Source: an uncultured Muribaculum sp.
Lineage (GTDB): Bacteria; Bacteroidota; Bacteroidia; Bacteroidales; Muribaculaceae
Direction: 5' to 3'
Assembly: GCA_910589555.1 (NCBI GenBank)
Contig: CAJUTE010000005.1
Span: 1 to 64,000, forward strand
Length of the DNA: 64,000 nt
Shown here piece by piece: positions 16,554 to 24,860 of the stretch (within the stretch, counting starts at the first letter, position 1; every line of letters begins with the position of its first letter). The notes beneath the pieces are model-generated. The model searched no databases and was not told the origin of the DNA. It saw only the letters and a list, made by a program, of their open reading frames with translations. Both the position numbers and the translations under genes were made by a program.

Positions 16554-17357
16554 ATGAAAAAATCAATTTCATTTCTTCGCTACATTGTTACGGCAATACT
16601 GCTCATTGCCACCACCACCTTGTTTGCCCAAAGTTCCATGTTAAAGCACATTGTCGCTCGTGGCGAAACTCTTGAAGACATAGCAACCCGCTACCAGACA
16701 ACTACACAAATCATAATTCAGAATAATCCGCAAGCATCACAGTTTATATATGTAGGCATGGAACTTCAGATTCCTACACCACAATCGACCACCGTAACGA
16801 CCACACAACAAGCTCAAACTCCCAACCAAGCCACACAACCGAATAATGGCGTACAAGCATCCGAAACAGAGCCCGTTCAATCTAATCGAGGCAACATTCT
16901 TCTCTCAACTAACATAATCGATGAGCCTCAAAAAAACTACTCACAATATCCTACCAGCCGATGGGGTGTCAATTTACACGGTTATTTTGATGCCGATATT
17001 GTAAAATATGGATCAAACATAAGTTTAGAAGGACTTTGTAAAGGAGATTCAAGCCCATTAGGTGTAGACTTTTCTGTTGGGTGGAACATTATGTGGAATC
17101 CAAAGTTTGATATGTCATCATGTGTTTTTGGCTTAGGTCCGTTTTGGTCAACAAAGTTGAGTGAATCAGTTGATCTATACATTCCTATAAAACTTATGTG
17201 TGCCATGACGTTGGATGACAACAACAAGTGGCATTATGGATGGGGCTGCCGCATTAATCCTCTCATCTGTATGCAGTCATTCACTTGCGGCATCTTCGCA
17301 GATATTGCAAAGGATGCAGCGTTCGGTCTTTCATTCGGTTTTTTGTTCGCACAATAA
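16554..17357 (+). CDS. LysM-domain envelope protein with beta-rich C-terminal region
   Basis: A 267-residue protein with signal peptide (about 1-25). A LysM domain follows directly (HIVARGETLEDIATRYQTTTQIIIQNN). Then comes a Gln/Thr-rich linker (about 80-120) and a C-terminal region of aromatic alternating strands (WGVNLHGYFDADIV, LGVDFSVGWNIMWNP, FGLSFGFLFAQ). The terminal strand ends in an aromatic-rich segment typical of small outer-membrane barrels. The inference is an outer-membrane protein tethered to peptidoglycan by LysM. It is the third gene of the operon. Confidence 0.7.
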   Translation: MKKSISFLRYIVTAILLIATTTLFAQSSMLKHIVARGETLEDIATRYQTTTQIIIQNNPQASQFIYVGMELQIPTPQSTTVTTTQQAQTPNQATQPNNGVQASETEPVQSNRGNILLSTNIIDEPQKNYSQYPTSRWGVNLHGYFDADIVKYGSNISLEGLCKGDSSPLGVDFSVGWNIMWNPKFDMSSCVFGLGPFWSTKLSESVDLYIPIKLMCAMTLDDNNKWHYGWGCRINPLICMQSFTCGIFADIAKDAAFGLSFGFLFAQ

Positions 17358-17435
17358 AATTCCCTATAATTAGCAAGTGCGAGCATCGTAAAAGTATACT
17401 CACCTAATATTTTAACCAATCATTTTTATATTACA

Positions 17436-18584
17436 ATGAATCAAAAATCAGTCATTTTCACTTTATTCATGATGCTATTGTGCACAATACCATTGCAAGC
17501 ACAATACAACATTGAAATCGGATCTTATGAATTCCTATCGTTAGATCCACCGGCAGGATATGTCAGAAACGCATATTGGTCATGTGACGAAGGTCTCACT
17601 CTTACAGATAAATCAGAAGCCGGGGCAGTTGTAAAAGTAACCCACTGGTTTTCAGGAGCCGCCTATGTAAATTGCTCTTATACCTACGAATATCTCGGCA
17701 CTTATGATCACAATTATCATGGCGGAAGTGCAACAAAAACTTATAGAATCACCTGCAAAGGTGGAACTGCATCAATAAGCGAGGCAAATCTTGAACTTAA
17801 TCCGGGAGAAAGTTATTCGCTCAGTTCTTCCCGATCAAAAAGTTACGGTACCCCCACATGGGAATCCACCAACACCGATGTCGCCACAGTAGATAAAAAC
17901 GGAAAAGTCAAAGCCATCAGCACAGGGGTCGCCACAATAAAATATGACCCAATAACCGCCGCCCCGTGTTTTTGCGAGGTAAGAGTTCGAAAAATAGATG
18001 CCAAAACCATCAAATTAGAACCTGATCCACTGAGCGTAGTAATAGGAAAAACAAAAAGCCTTAAACCGGTTTACACTCCTTCGGGAGCCTCTGCTACATT
18101 GACATGGAGTTCTGAAAATGAAAATATTGCCACTGTATCTTCTTCAGGAATAATCAAGGGCATCTCCCAAGGCAAAACAACAATCACGGCTACTACTGAA
18201 AAAGGCATCTCGGCAAAAGCATCAATCGAGGTAGTCGGGGCGCCTACCGCAGTAAGTCTGCCTTCCAATATTAAAATATCGGCAGGATACTATTATTCTC
18301 TCACACCATCATTAACTCCGTCTAATTCCGAGGCAAAATACTATTGGAAATCATCTGACACATCCATCGCCACGGTATCCTCTGCGGGTAAAGTATATGG
18401 CAAAAAGAACGGAGTAGTGACAATAACCGTGACTACCGACAACAATCTATCCGCCTCAACGACAATACAGATTGTTGACGCACCGGCAGGAGTTGAGAAA
18501 AACAACACTGATTACAGAATAAAAACAATCACCAATCTCGTGAAGAAAATCGAACTAAAAAATAATGACAATGAAAAGAAATAA
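17436..18584 (+). CDS. Secreted Ig-like (Big_2) repeat protein
   Basis: A 382-residue protein with signal peptide (about 1-22, ending LQAQ). It has an N-terminal beta domain of unknown type (about 23-105), then three bacterial Ig-like domains. Each has the 'sLkp..tPs.a...W.Ss..siATVs..G.vkg...G...I' pattern (TWESTNTDVATVDKNGKVKA, TWSSENENIATVSSSGIIKG, YWKSSDTSIATVSSAGKVYG). Such repeats usually serve as spacers or adhesion modules at the surface. The end overlaps the following lipoprotein gene by 14-20 bp, so both are probably co-translated. Confidence 0.85.
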   Translation: MNQKSVIFTLFMMLLCTIPLQAQYNIEIGSYEFLSLDPPAGYVRNAYWSCDEGLTLTDKSEAGAVVKVTHWFSGAAYVNCSYTYEYLGTYDHNYHGGSATKTYRITCKGGTASISEANLELNPGESYSLSSSRSKSYGTPTWESTNTDVATVDKNGKVKAISTGVATIKYDPITAAPCFCEVRVRKIDAKTIKLEPDPLSVVIGKTKSLKPVYTPSGASATLTWSSENENIATVSSSGIIKGISQGKTTITATTEKGISAKASIEVVGAPTAVSLPSNIKISAGYYYSLTPSLTPSNSEAKYYWKSSDTSIATVSSAGKVYGKKNGVVTITVTTDNNLSASTTIQIVDAPAGVEKNNTDYRIKTITNLVKKIELKNNDNEKK

Positions 18585-19623
18585 AAAATCATATCTTGCA
18601 ACTCTGATTATTGCTGCTTTAATGTGCGGTTCCTATTCTTGTTCATCCGATAATGATGATATGCCTCCAAGCGACAAAACCACATCGACAGATGAAATAT
18701 CAGAAACACTCAACAATGTGAGCACCGACTGGGGAGCATCAAAGAAAGCAATCGAAAAATACATGAAAGGTTATCGCGATGAAGAAAACAATGACACTAC
18801 CGTGCTGCAATTCAGTGCTAAAAAATCGCCAATAACCATTGTCTACCAATTCGCCGGTGATTATTTATGCTCGGCAGCAATCAAAGCTAAGAAGGGCGAT
18901 GCGGAGATAGATGTAATGGAAACTCTCAAAGACTTCATCTATGTCGGCGAATCAAACGGTTGTGACGTTTACACTAATGAATCGAAAAATGTTTTTGCCG
19001 CTGCATACTCCAAAATTGAAAATGACGACAATTATCAGATCATAGGTTTTACCCCTCTTTTATCAATTATCGACAGAATCGATGGAAAAGAAACTGTTGA
19101 CTTAGGATTAAGTGTAAAATGGGCAAATTGCAACATCGGCGCTACAAAGCCGGAAGAATACGGCAACTACTACGCTTGGGGCGAAACATCAGCTGACAAA
19201 AAAAGCTATACCTGGGACACTTACGCCCACTGCGATGGCTCCCTGAACACCTGTAAAATGATAGGAGACAGCATCTGTGGAACATCCTATGACGCAGCAA
19301 CAGTAAATTGGGGCAGTAAATGGCAAACACCAACCAGAAAACAACTTGACGAATTGCGTAGAGAATGCGACTGGGTTCAAGGTACAATAGGTGGCATAAA
19401 CGGATATTATGTCTTTGGAAAAACCGGGAACTACATTTTCTTACCGGCAGGAGGTTGGAAAAGTAATGTATCAAATACCATAAACAATGCCGGTTACTAT
19501 ATGTCATCGACACGCTACAATAATGGGTATGCCTACTGCCTGAAATTTTCCTCATCGTCGCGAACTATTGCTGACCAATACCGACATGTCGGAATGAATG
19601 TAAGAGCCGTAATCCACCGTTAA
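18571..19623 (+). CDS. FISUMP-type lipoprotein
   Basis: About 350 residues; the start at 18571 is preferred over the ATG two codons earlier because it gives a typical signal sequence. There is a lipobox near GSYSC, an N-terminal domain of unknown type, and from about residue 170 a C-terminal domain. This contains DLGLSVKWANCNIGATKPE, YYAWGET, WQTPTRKQLDELRREC and LPAGGW...GYYMSST. That pattern is the 'Fibrobacter succinogenes major paralogous' (FISUMP) domain, frequent in Bacteroidales surface lipoproteins and of unknown role. Last gene of the LysM/adhesin operon, followed by a terminator. Confidence 0.8.
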   Translation: MKRNKKSYLATLIIAALMCGSYSCSSDNDDMPPSDKTTSTDEISETLNNVSTDWGASKKAIEKYMKGYRDEENNDTTVLQFSAKKSPITIVYQFAGDYLCSAAIKAKKGDAEIDVMETLKDFIYVGESNGCDVYTNESKNVFAAAYSKIENDDNYQIIGFTPLLSIIDRIDGKETVDLGLSVKWANCNIGATKPEEYGNYYAWGETSADKKSYTWDTYAHCDGSLNTCKMIGDSICGTSYDAATVNWGSKWQTPTRKQLDELRRECDWVQGTIGGINGYYVFGKTGNYIFLPAGGWKSNVSNTINNAGYYMSSTRYNNGYAYCLKFSSSSRTIADQYRHVGMNVRAVIHR

Positions 19624-19642
19624 TGATATACACATTTTTCAC

Positions 19643-19678
19643 AAGAGGCAGTCTAACACGTTTAGGCGGCCTCTTTTT
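19643..19678 (+). terminator. Intrinsic terminator of the envelope operon
   Basis: AAGAGGC (19643-19649) pairs with GCCTCTT (19669-19675), followed by T residues. It lies 20 bp after the stop codon of the FISUMP lipoprotein and 20 bp before composite repeat A. Confidence 0.85.
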
Positions 19679-19697
19679 CATTGGTGTCAGAATTTGA

Positions 19698-19952
19698 GCG
19701 ATAAATCTGCATATAGTGAACTAAGTGCCACCAGGCACGGATCCGTCACTATCCCCGACTGAGCGAGCGAAGTCGGGGGCAGGGGCGGCACACCCCACCA
19801 CGAGCCCCGGACGGGCGAGTCTGTTGAAGGAATTTAGGCTATCCGGTGTTGATTGGTGGACATCTTCGATGCCCGTTCATTAGTGTACCTTACACCGCAC
19901 CTCGGCTATCGCCTCGTGGCGGTGCTTAAATTATTTTGCCGTTTCACGGCAA
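19698..19952 (+). repeat. Composite multi-hairpin intergenic repeat, element A
   Basis: A 255-bp gene-free element made of hairpins in a fixed order. GTGCC-ACCA-GGCAC (19725-19738) comes first, then CCCCGACT...AGTCGGGG (19753-19778). GGACATCTTCGATGCCC (19858-19874) follows, then a hairpin closed by CACCGC/GCGGTG (19893-19898 with 19919-19924). TTGCCG-TTTCA-CGGCAA (19936-19952) is last. Element B at 59431-59691 has the same modules in the same order in the opposite orientation, and C at 234-326 keeps the last three. It lies between convergent genes. No transposase or terminal target duplication was seen. Confidence 0.85.
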
Positions 19953-19983
19953 CAAGCCTCCGAGAATATATCCTAATCGGTAA

Positions 19984-22164
19984 TCAGTGGGAGGAGATGT
20001 AGGAGCGGAGCACGTCGCAACCTGTTATACGGCGGTCATCCACTTTGGTGTAGAGCTTTGCCAATTCAGCGTAAGCGCGAAGGCGAGCCGGTGAAAAGCG
20101 GTCCCAGTTCCATCGGTTACGGTAGTCATAGATTTCGTAGAACAATCCGTCGGCTGAGGTTTGTACCGATGCGATGCCATAATATATGCGAGCCTTTACA
20201 TCATTGGGAGCTTTCATGCGGCTCACCTCTTCCAGAATGCTTGCCGAGCGATCAGACAATGCGTCGACCAAGTGTCCCACGCTCCACATATTATTAGAGA
20301 TAGCCCACAAGTCGCCTTGCGCTGACGCTTGAAACAAAGCTGCGGCATAATCATAGCCGAGCTGCGGCCTCTGTGAGGATGAAGCATTTTCATAATCAGC
20401 TTTCAAGTCGCGGAGACGGCGGCAATAATCGGCTCGATAATTGACCGTGCCAATCAGCTCGACAGAATCTTCCGAAACATAATTTGTCGCGCTGCGGGCA
20501 AATGGTTTCATCTCATTGTCGTAACGTGCCTGCAAATAGGCATAAAATCCCTGGCGCCCCATCCAATACACATCCACACGGTCAAAATAAGCTATCGCCT
20601 CATCATAATCTCCAAGAGACAATGCCACTCGTCCCAATGCATCATAAATGGGATTGGGATTAATTTCGGCGCTCGAAAATATCGATTTGTCGAGCTGCGA
20701 CAAGCCGCTTCGGTCATCAAGCATACGCGCAAGAGCCTGAAGACCTTTTGTCTGAAGAGTGTAGGTGTAGCGTTGCTGCGGCTCAAACGCCCGGTAATCC
20801 TGACCGGAATTCATAGCCCTTACACCATCCATCATGACTAAGACTCGATAGTATAACGGAGTGTCGCGGTACTGCAACTCGGCATACGGTACAACGAAAT
20901 TGGCGAGAAAGGCATAGTCAGCCACTTCCGACGGGCTATAAGAAGAATAGTAAGCCGCAAGCGATGACTGAGACTCGGCTTTCACATAAAGGGTGTTGTA
21001 CTCCTTCGCCAATAATGCCGACTGAGAGGAATCACCCTCATTATAATTCGAGAAATCAATCCAAAATGATATGCGGCGGCGATTACTGTCCATTTCAGGA
21101 GTGCCTTTAAGCCGTGCAGCCGCAGCAATCTCCTTTTTAGCCATCGCTCCATTATTGCACAGATTGAATGCAAATGCCTTTGCCGTAGCCCACACTTCGG
21201 GATACTCCACCCGCTGATCGTCCATAGCCACTTCAGCCATCGAGATTATGGCATTGCAAGCTCCTGTTAGATTGCCCTCGGCTGAATATGCCCCATTGCG
21301 GTAAGGATTGCCCGGCAACGGGAAATTATACTCCTCGGCTTGATTGAGCTTAAGCAGCCACAGGTAGTTCATATAGTCCTGCAACACGTAGTACACGGCA
21401 TCGGAGTTAGGATCGACATCAAACAGCTTCAACAGATTGGAGGCTCCGACAAGATGCGACAAGCACCAGTTCAAGCTGTTGGCATCACCGTTTTTAGCAA
21501 AAATGGATATTGCATCCACATATTTCCCGGTGTGGTAATAGGCACCGCCAAGATAGCCAAGCAATCTGTCTTTAAGTTCTTGATTTTTTATCTCGCCATT
21601 GTATTTATTCCAAAGTTCTATCACATCGTCATAACGATGCATAGCCGCGTCGGCACGCACGAGCAGAAACACATATCGCTCAAACATGGGATTGCTTTTG
21701 GCGGGAATTGAAATCCGAGCCACAACCTCGGAAAGCTCAGCGCTTGAGTTTTTGTCATAGTCCCACGAGTTCTCACGGCTCGCGTCCAACGCCTCACTGA
21801 AATGCAGGCTTTGCTTCAGGAAATTCAATGCCGCAGTATCTTTTTCAGCCTCGAGATAACGGAAGAACGGACTGTTGTCTTTTCCGGCACACACCTCGGC
21901 ATAGGTAGCTTGAGAAAGGAATGCCGACACATCATCGCGATCCACTCGCCCACCGGTGTAATCACACCAAAAGTCGACTGTCTCGCCGTTCAACTCATCA
22001 GATTTGGGTTGAGGAGCCGGAGTATTCACAAACTGGAATGCGGGATAACGCGACACACTGCTCGCCGGTTCCCAACCACATCCTCGGGCGTCATCTGCCG
22101 ACAGCGCCACTATGCCAATCACTGACACTGCCGTCAGTAAGTTTTTCCAAAAATTCAGGTTCAT
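19984..22164 (-). CDS. Large secreted protein of unknown function (helical repeat)
   Basis: A 726-residue protein counted from the ATG at 22164, which gives a clean signal peptide ending near ARGC; eight further upstream codons are also open. The mature protein begins CGWEP and is rich in helical, TPR-like segments (AKNGDANSLNWCLSHL, LGDYDEAIAYFDRVDVYWMG). I recognise it only as a type of large Bacteroidales periplasmic protein with an N-terminal CGW, without known function. The upstream lipoprotein gene ends 74 bp inside this one. The overlap implies the two are translated together and probably act together. Confidence 0.7.
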   Translation of the reverse strand: MNLNFWKNLLTAVSVIGIVALSADDARGCGWEPASSVSRYPAFQFVNTPAPQPKSDELNGETVDFWCDYTGGRVDRDDVSAFLSQATYAEVCAGKDNSPFFRYLEAEKDTAALNFLKQSLHFSEALDASRENSWDYDKNSSAELSEVVARISIPAKSNPMFERYVFLLVRADAAMHRYDDVIELWNKYNGEIKNQELKDRLLGYLGGAYYHTGKYVDAISIFAKNGDANSLNWCLSHLVGASNLLKLFDVDPNSDAVYYVLQDYMNYLWLLKLNQAEEYNFPLPGNPYRNGAYSAEGNLTGACNAIISMAEVAMDDQRVEYPEVWATAKAFAFNLCNNGAMAKKEIAAAARLKGTPEMDSNRRRISFWIDFSNYNEGDSSQSALLAKEYNTLYVKAESQSSLAAYYSSYSPSEVADYAFLANFVVPYAELQYRDTPLYYRVLVMMDGVRAMNSGQDYRAFEPQQRYTYTLQTKGLQALARMLDDRSGLSQLDKSIFSSAEINPNPIYDALGRVALSLGDYDEAIAYFDRVDVYWMGRQGFYAYLQARYDNEMKPFARSATNYVSEDSVELIGTVNYRADYCRRLRDLKADYENASSSQRPQLGYDYAAALFQASAQGDLWAISNNMWSVGHLVDALSDRSASILEEVSRMKAPNDVKARIYYGIASVQTSADGLFYEIYDYRNRWNWDRFSPARLRAYAELAKLYTKVDDRRITGCDVLRSYISSH

Positions 22165-23182
22165 ATTGCAATATGGATTTTTCGTCAAGGTGATACAGCA
22201 CTATATTCCTCACCACATCGGGTCTTGCCGATTTTATTTCCGAAAACACAGCCGCAAGCGTTGCCGGCGAAACAAACTCGTGTCTCACCACATCGCCCGG
22301 GTATATTCTGCCGCCCAAGCCATCACGGCTGCCTGCCATGGCAAGAGGTCCATACTTGATGCACCGGTAGCGTCCGTCATGCTCCGGCACGAACATTGCC
22401 GTGTCAGTTACTTCCAGCGAACGGGATAGAGCCTTGAATTCGCCGCCGGAAAACACCACGTCCCAGCTATATACGGGCAATGCCGTGGAAAGTGGCAACC
22501 TGTATGATCGCAGCATCCTTATATAAGGCTTCACACTGTTACAGTCAAGAATGGAATTGGTCGTTGAAAAGTCGGTTATATTACCCGTATTATACACCAT
22601 CAACACCCCACGGTCAACCGGCGGCGGATCCTGAGCAAGCTGATGCAACCTGATGGTTGTCGACAAGCGCCTGCCACACGAATGCAATATATCGGCAGCA
22701 TTTTCAAGAACGGCATAATACTTCTTCCGGTTGGATAGCGTCCAGTCAAAGTCGATCTGCACCTCATCAGGAAGAGGATAACCATTTTGAGTGAGCATTT
22801 TATCGCATCGGCTTATTATACGCAATGCAAGCGAGTCGACCGGAGCGGAACCGTTTAAAGCTCCGGGTTCTATGAATATGACCGGAATGACACGCACACT
22901 GCCAGGAATCGTGTCACGGAATCTCAATGTCGATGTCGGCATCAACTCGCCATCTATGTCACGCACATCAAAAAGATGCAGATACACCACGTCTATATCA
23001 TTGTCGGCAATAAACCTCTTCTCCTCTTCACTCAGTTTTAAAGTGGTGCGCCAATAATACACGGCACGGCTATCGACGGGACACGCCCCCGTGCTGCATC
23101 CCGCTACAACGAAAAAGATGCAGAGAAGCAAAATCGATGCTCCTGAAAGAATCAACTTATCAACAACGGAAGCGTGCTTCAT
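22091..23182 (-). CDS. Lipoprotein with possible TIM-barrel fold, unknown function
   Basis: A 363-residue protein from the ATG at 23182 (MKHASVVDK), 7 bp after the smpB stop; the longer frame would overlap smpB by 68 bp and is rejected. The N-terminal signal segment ends in a lipobox (VVAGC). The body alternates strands and helices (VYYWRTTLKL, IDVVYLHLFDVRD, VRVIPVIFIEP, VQIDFDWTLSNRKKYYAVLE, LSTTIRLHQL). This recalls a glycosidase-like barrel and faintly DUF3142. The strand VQIDFDW carries two acidic residues that could be catalytic. Its 3' end overlaps the next gene by 74 bp. Confidence 0.65.
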   Translation of the reverse strand: MKHASVVDKLILSGASILLLCIFFVVAGCSTGACPVDSRAVYYWRTTLKLSEEEKRFIADNDIDVVYLHLFDVRDIDGELMPTSTLRFRDTIPGSVRVIPVIFIEPGALNGSAPVDSLALRIISRCDKMLTQNGYPLPDEVQIDFDWTLSNRKKYYAVLENAADILHSCGRRLSTTIRLHQLAQDPPPVDRGVLMVYNTGNITDFSTTNSILDCNSVKPYIRMLRSYRLPLSTALPVYSWDVVFSGGEFKALSRSLEVTDTAMFVPEHDGRYRCIKYGPLAMAGSRDGLGGRIYPGDVVRHEFVSPATLAAVFSEIKSARPDVVRNIVLYHLDEKSILQYEPEFLEKLTDGSVSDWHSGAVGR

Positions 23183-23189
23183 CAACACA

Positions 23190-23642
23190 TCACTTCTCAA
23201 ACATACGTGCCATCGAGCGCTTGTCCTCGCGCTCTTTGATGGACTGACGCTTGTCATATTCTTTTTTGCCTCGGCCTATGCCTATCACAATCTTTGCAAG
23301 ACCGCGATCATTTATGAACAGACGCATGGGCACGATTGTGAAGCCTGATTCTTTTCCGTTCTTCTCAAGCTTGGCAATCTCTTTTTTATTAAGCAGCAAT
23401 TTGCGGTCACGCCGTTCGGCATGATTATTGTAAGTGCCGTAGAAGTATTCGGCGATATACATATTCTTGATCCATACCTCGCCGTTGCTGACATAGCAGA
23501 AAGTGTCGACAAGGCTCGCCTTTCCCTGGCGTATCGACTTTATTTCAGTTCCTGTGAGCACAATACCGGCGGTAAATGTTTCAGAAATGGCGTAGTCAAA
23601 AGTGGCTCGCCTGTTTTTTATATTAATATCTTTTTGAGTCAT
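23190..23642 (-). CDS. smpB: SsrA-binding protein SmpB
   Basis: A 150-residue RNA-binding protein that carries tmRNA to stalled ribosomes. It has the OB-fold pattern of the family: NRRATFDYAISETFTAGIVLTGTEIKSIRQG near the N-terminus and the basic KGKKEYDKRQSIKERE-type tail (here GRGKKEYDKRQSIKERED). Length is normal. It overlaps the Yip1-like gene upstream by 4 bp and is followed after 7 bp by the lipoprotein gene, an unusual downstream partner. The tmRNA gene itself is not in this window. Confidence 0.96.
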   Translation of the reverse strand: MTQKDINIKNRRATFDYAISETFTAGIVLTGTEIKSIRQGKASLVDTFCYVSNGEVWIKNMYIAEYFYGTYNNHAERRDRKLLLNKKEIAKLEKNGKESGFTIVPMRLFINDRGLAKIVIGIGRGKKEYDKRQSIKEREDKRSMARMFEK

Positions 23643-24217
23643 AGCATTGAGGGAGTGTTATCATGAGCCGAAGGCAACATATTATTAAGCAACGGTCCGA
23701 AAATATAAGGCGGAACCATGATTGAGGCAACGCTCAAAATAAGGAACAGCACCTTCTTATTCTCCTTAATCGAGAGATAAGGTATCCCGAACCAGATAAT
23801 GAATATGTCGAAAAACGGCAGGAATTGAAAAATTGATATTTCAACCGGCAGACAATTGTTTATCATCTGGAAAAGTCCGAGCAACGAAAGATTATAGATG
23901 ATAAAAGTGTGGCACCGCTTTTCATCAACCTCACCCTGTGTCAATTTAGAAATGAAAAGCGAAAACAGGAACGAGGCAAGAAAATAGGTGATGAAATACT
24001 GCAAAAATGTTATCACCGCATTTTGCAGCAATTGGGCGAGCCCGGTTTCAGTGGAGTAAAAATATTGAACGAATACCGTACACGCCACTACTCCGATAAA
24101 TGGATAAAAACCTTCAGCACATAACTTGCGCGGTTCCATATCCTCATCGGCAATAGCCTCCCATCCCTTTGCAGGAGCGATGATGAGCTGTAACAGGCAC
24201 ACTAAAAACTTCAACAT
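23639..24217 (-). CDS. Yip1-domain membrane protein
   Basis: A 192-residue inner-membrane protein with about five hydrophobic segments. The N-terminal LLQLIIAPAKGWEAIADED is the Yip1-family entry pattern (KGWxxI) seen in Bacteroidetes. Function unknown; such proteins are often near translation or cell-envelope genes. First gene of the operon Yip1-like, smpB, lipoprotein, CGW protein. A minus-strand TAACTTTG box at 24266-24259 is a probable -7 element. Confidence 0.75.
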   Translation of the reverse strand: MLKFLVCLLQLIIAPAKGWEAIADEDMEPRKLCAEGFYPFIGVVACTVFVQYFYSTETGLAQLLQNAVITFLQYFITYFLASFLFSLFISKLTQGEVDEKRCHTFIIYNLSLLGLFQMINNCLPVEISIFQFLPFFDIFIIWFGIPYLSIKENKKVLFLILSVASIMVPPYIFGPLLNNMLPSAHDNTPSML

Positions 24218-24258
24218 AATTATCAGGCGGATGAACTAAATTATCTTTTTTAAGACAA

Positions 24259-24266
24259 CAAAGTTA
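24259..24266 (-). promoter_or_regulatory. Candidate -7 box for the Yip1-smpB operon
   Basis: TAACTTTG on the minus strand, 42 bp before the start at 24217. The -33 element is not clear. It lies back to back with the candidate -7 box of the DUF5606 gene at 24288-24295. Confidence 0.5.
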
Positions 24267-24287
24267 GCAATATATCTGCAAAAATCG

Positions 24288-24295
24288 TACCTTTG
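24288..24295 (+). promoter_or_regulatory. Candidate -7 box for the DUF5606 gene
   Basis: TACCTTTG fits TAnnTTTG, 36 bp upstream of the start at 24332. A weak TTAG at 24264-24267 could serve as -33. It shares a short intergenic region with the divergent Yip1-smpB promoter. Confidence 0.5.
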
Positions 24296-24331
24296 TCATT
24301 GTGAAATTTTAAATCATTATATAAACTTATC

Positions 24332-24763
24332 ATGTTAAAAACTATTTTAGCAATTTCCGGAAAGCCGGGGTTATATAAATTGGTGCGTCAAGGCAAAAAT
24401 ATGCTTATCGTAGAGTCACTTGCCGACAAAAAGCGTGTGCCTGCCTATGCTCATGACAAAGTGATATCACTGGGCGATATAGCTATGTATACCGTCGAGG
24501 ATGATATACCTCTTGGTGATGTGCTCGAATCACTTAAAGCAAAAACCGAAGGAAAGCCGGTAGACATCAAGTCGTTCAAAGATGACAGCGAAGTGCGCGC
24601 GTTCTTCAAGGAAGTGCTTCCTGAATTTGATGAAGACCGAGTGTATACAGCCGACATCAAAAAACTTTTCACTTGGTATAATCAGCTTCTTGCTGCCGGC
24701 ATCACCGATTTCAAGGATGCTGAGGAAGAGACTGCCGAAGAAGCCGCAGAAGAAGAGAAGTAA
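24332..24763 (+). CDS. DUF5606 family protein
   Basis: A 143-residue cytoplasmic protein beginning MLKTILAISGKPGLYKLV, a highly conserved Bacteroidetes opening. It continues GKNMLIVESLADKKRVPAY and LGDIAMYT, and ends in an acidic Ala/Glu tail. The family is broadly conserved in Bacteroidales but its function is unknown. Monocistronic: its own -7 box upstream and a strong terminator downstream. Confidence 0.88.
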   Translation: MLKTILAISGKPGLYKLVRQGKNMLIVESLADKKRVPAYAHDKVISLGDIAMYTVEDDIPLGDVLESLKAKTEGKPVDIKSFKDDSEVRAFFKEVLPEFDEDRVYTADIKKLFTWYNQLLAAGITDFKDAEEETAEEAAEEEK

Positions 24764-24789
24764 CATAACACCGACTCTTTATTATAACG

Positions 24790-24832
24790 ACACCGTCATG
24801 AATCAGTTGATTCATGACGGTGTAAGTTTTTT
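24790..24832 (+). terminator. Intrinsic terminator after the DUF5606 gene
   Basis: A perfect 16-bp stem, ACACCGTCATGAATCA / TGATTCATGACGGTGT, with a 2-base loop, followed by a T-run (24827-24832). It also lies just past the stop of the convergent GH3 gene. Confidence 0.92.
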
Positions 24833-24860
24833 ACCTCGGCAGAGATTATCGAGAGGGAAA

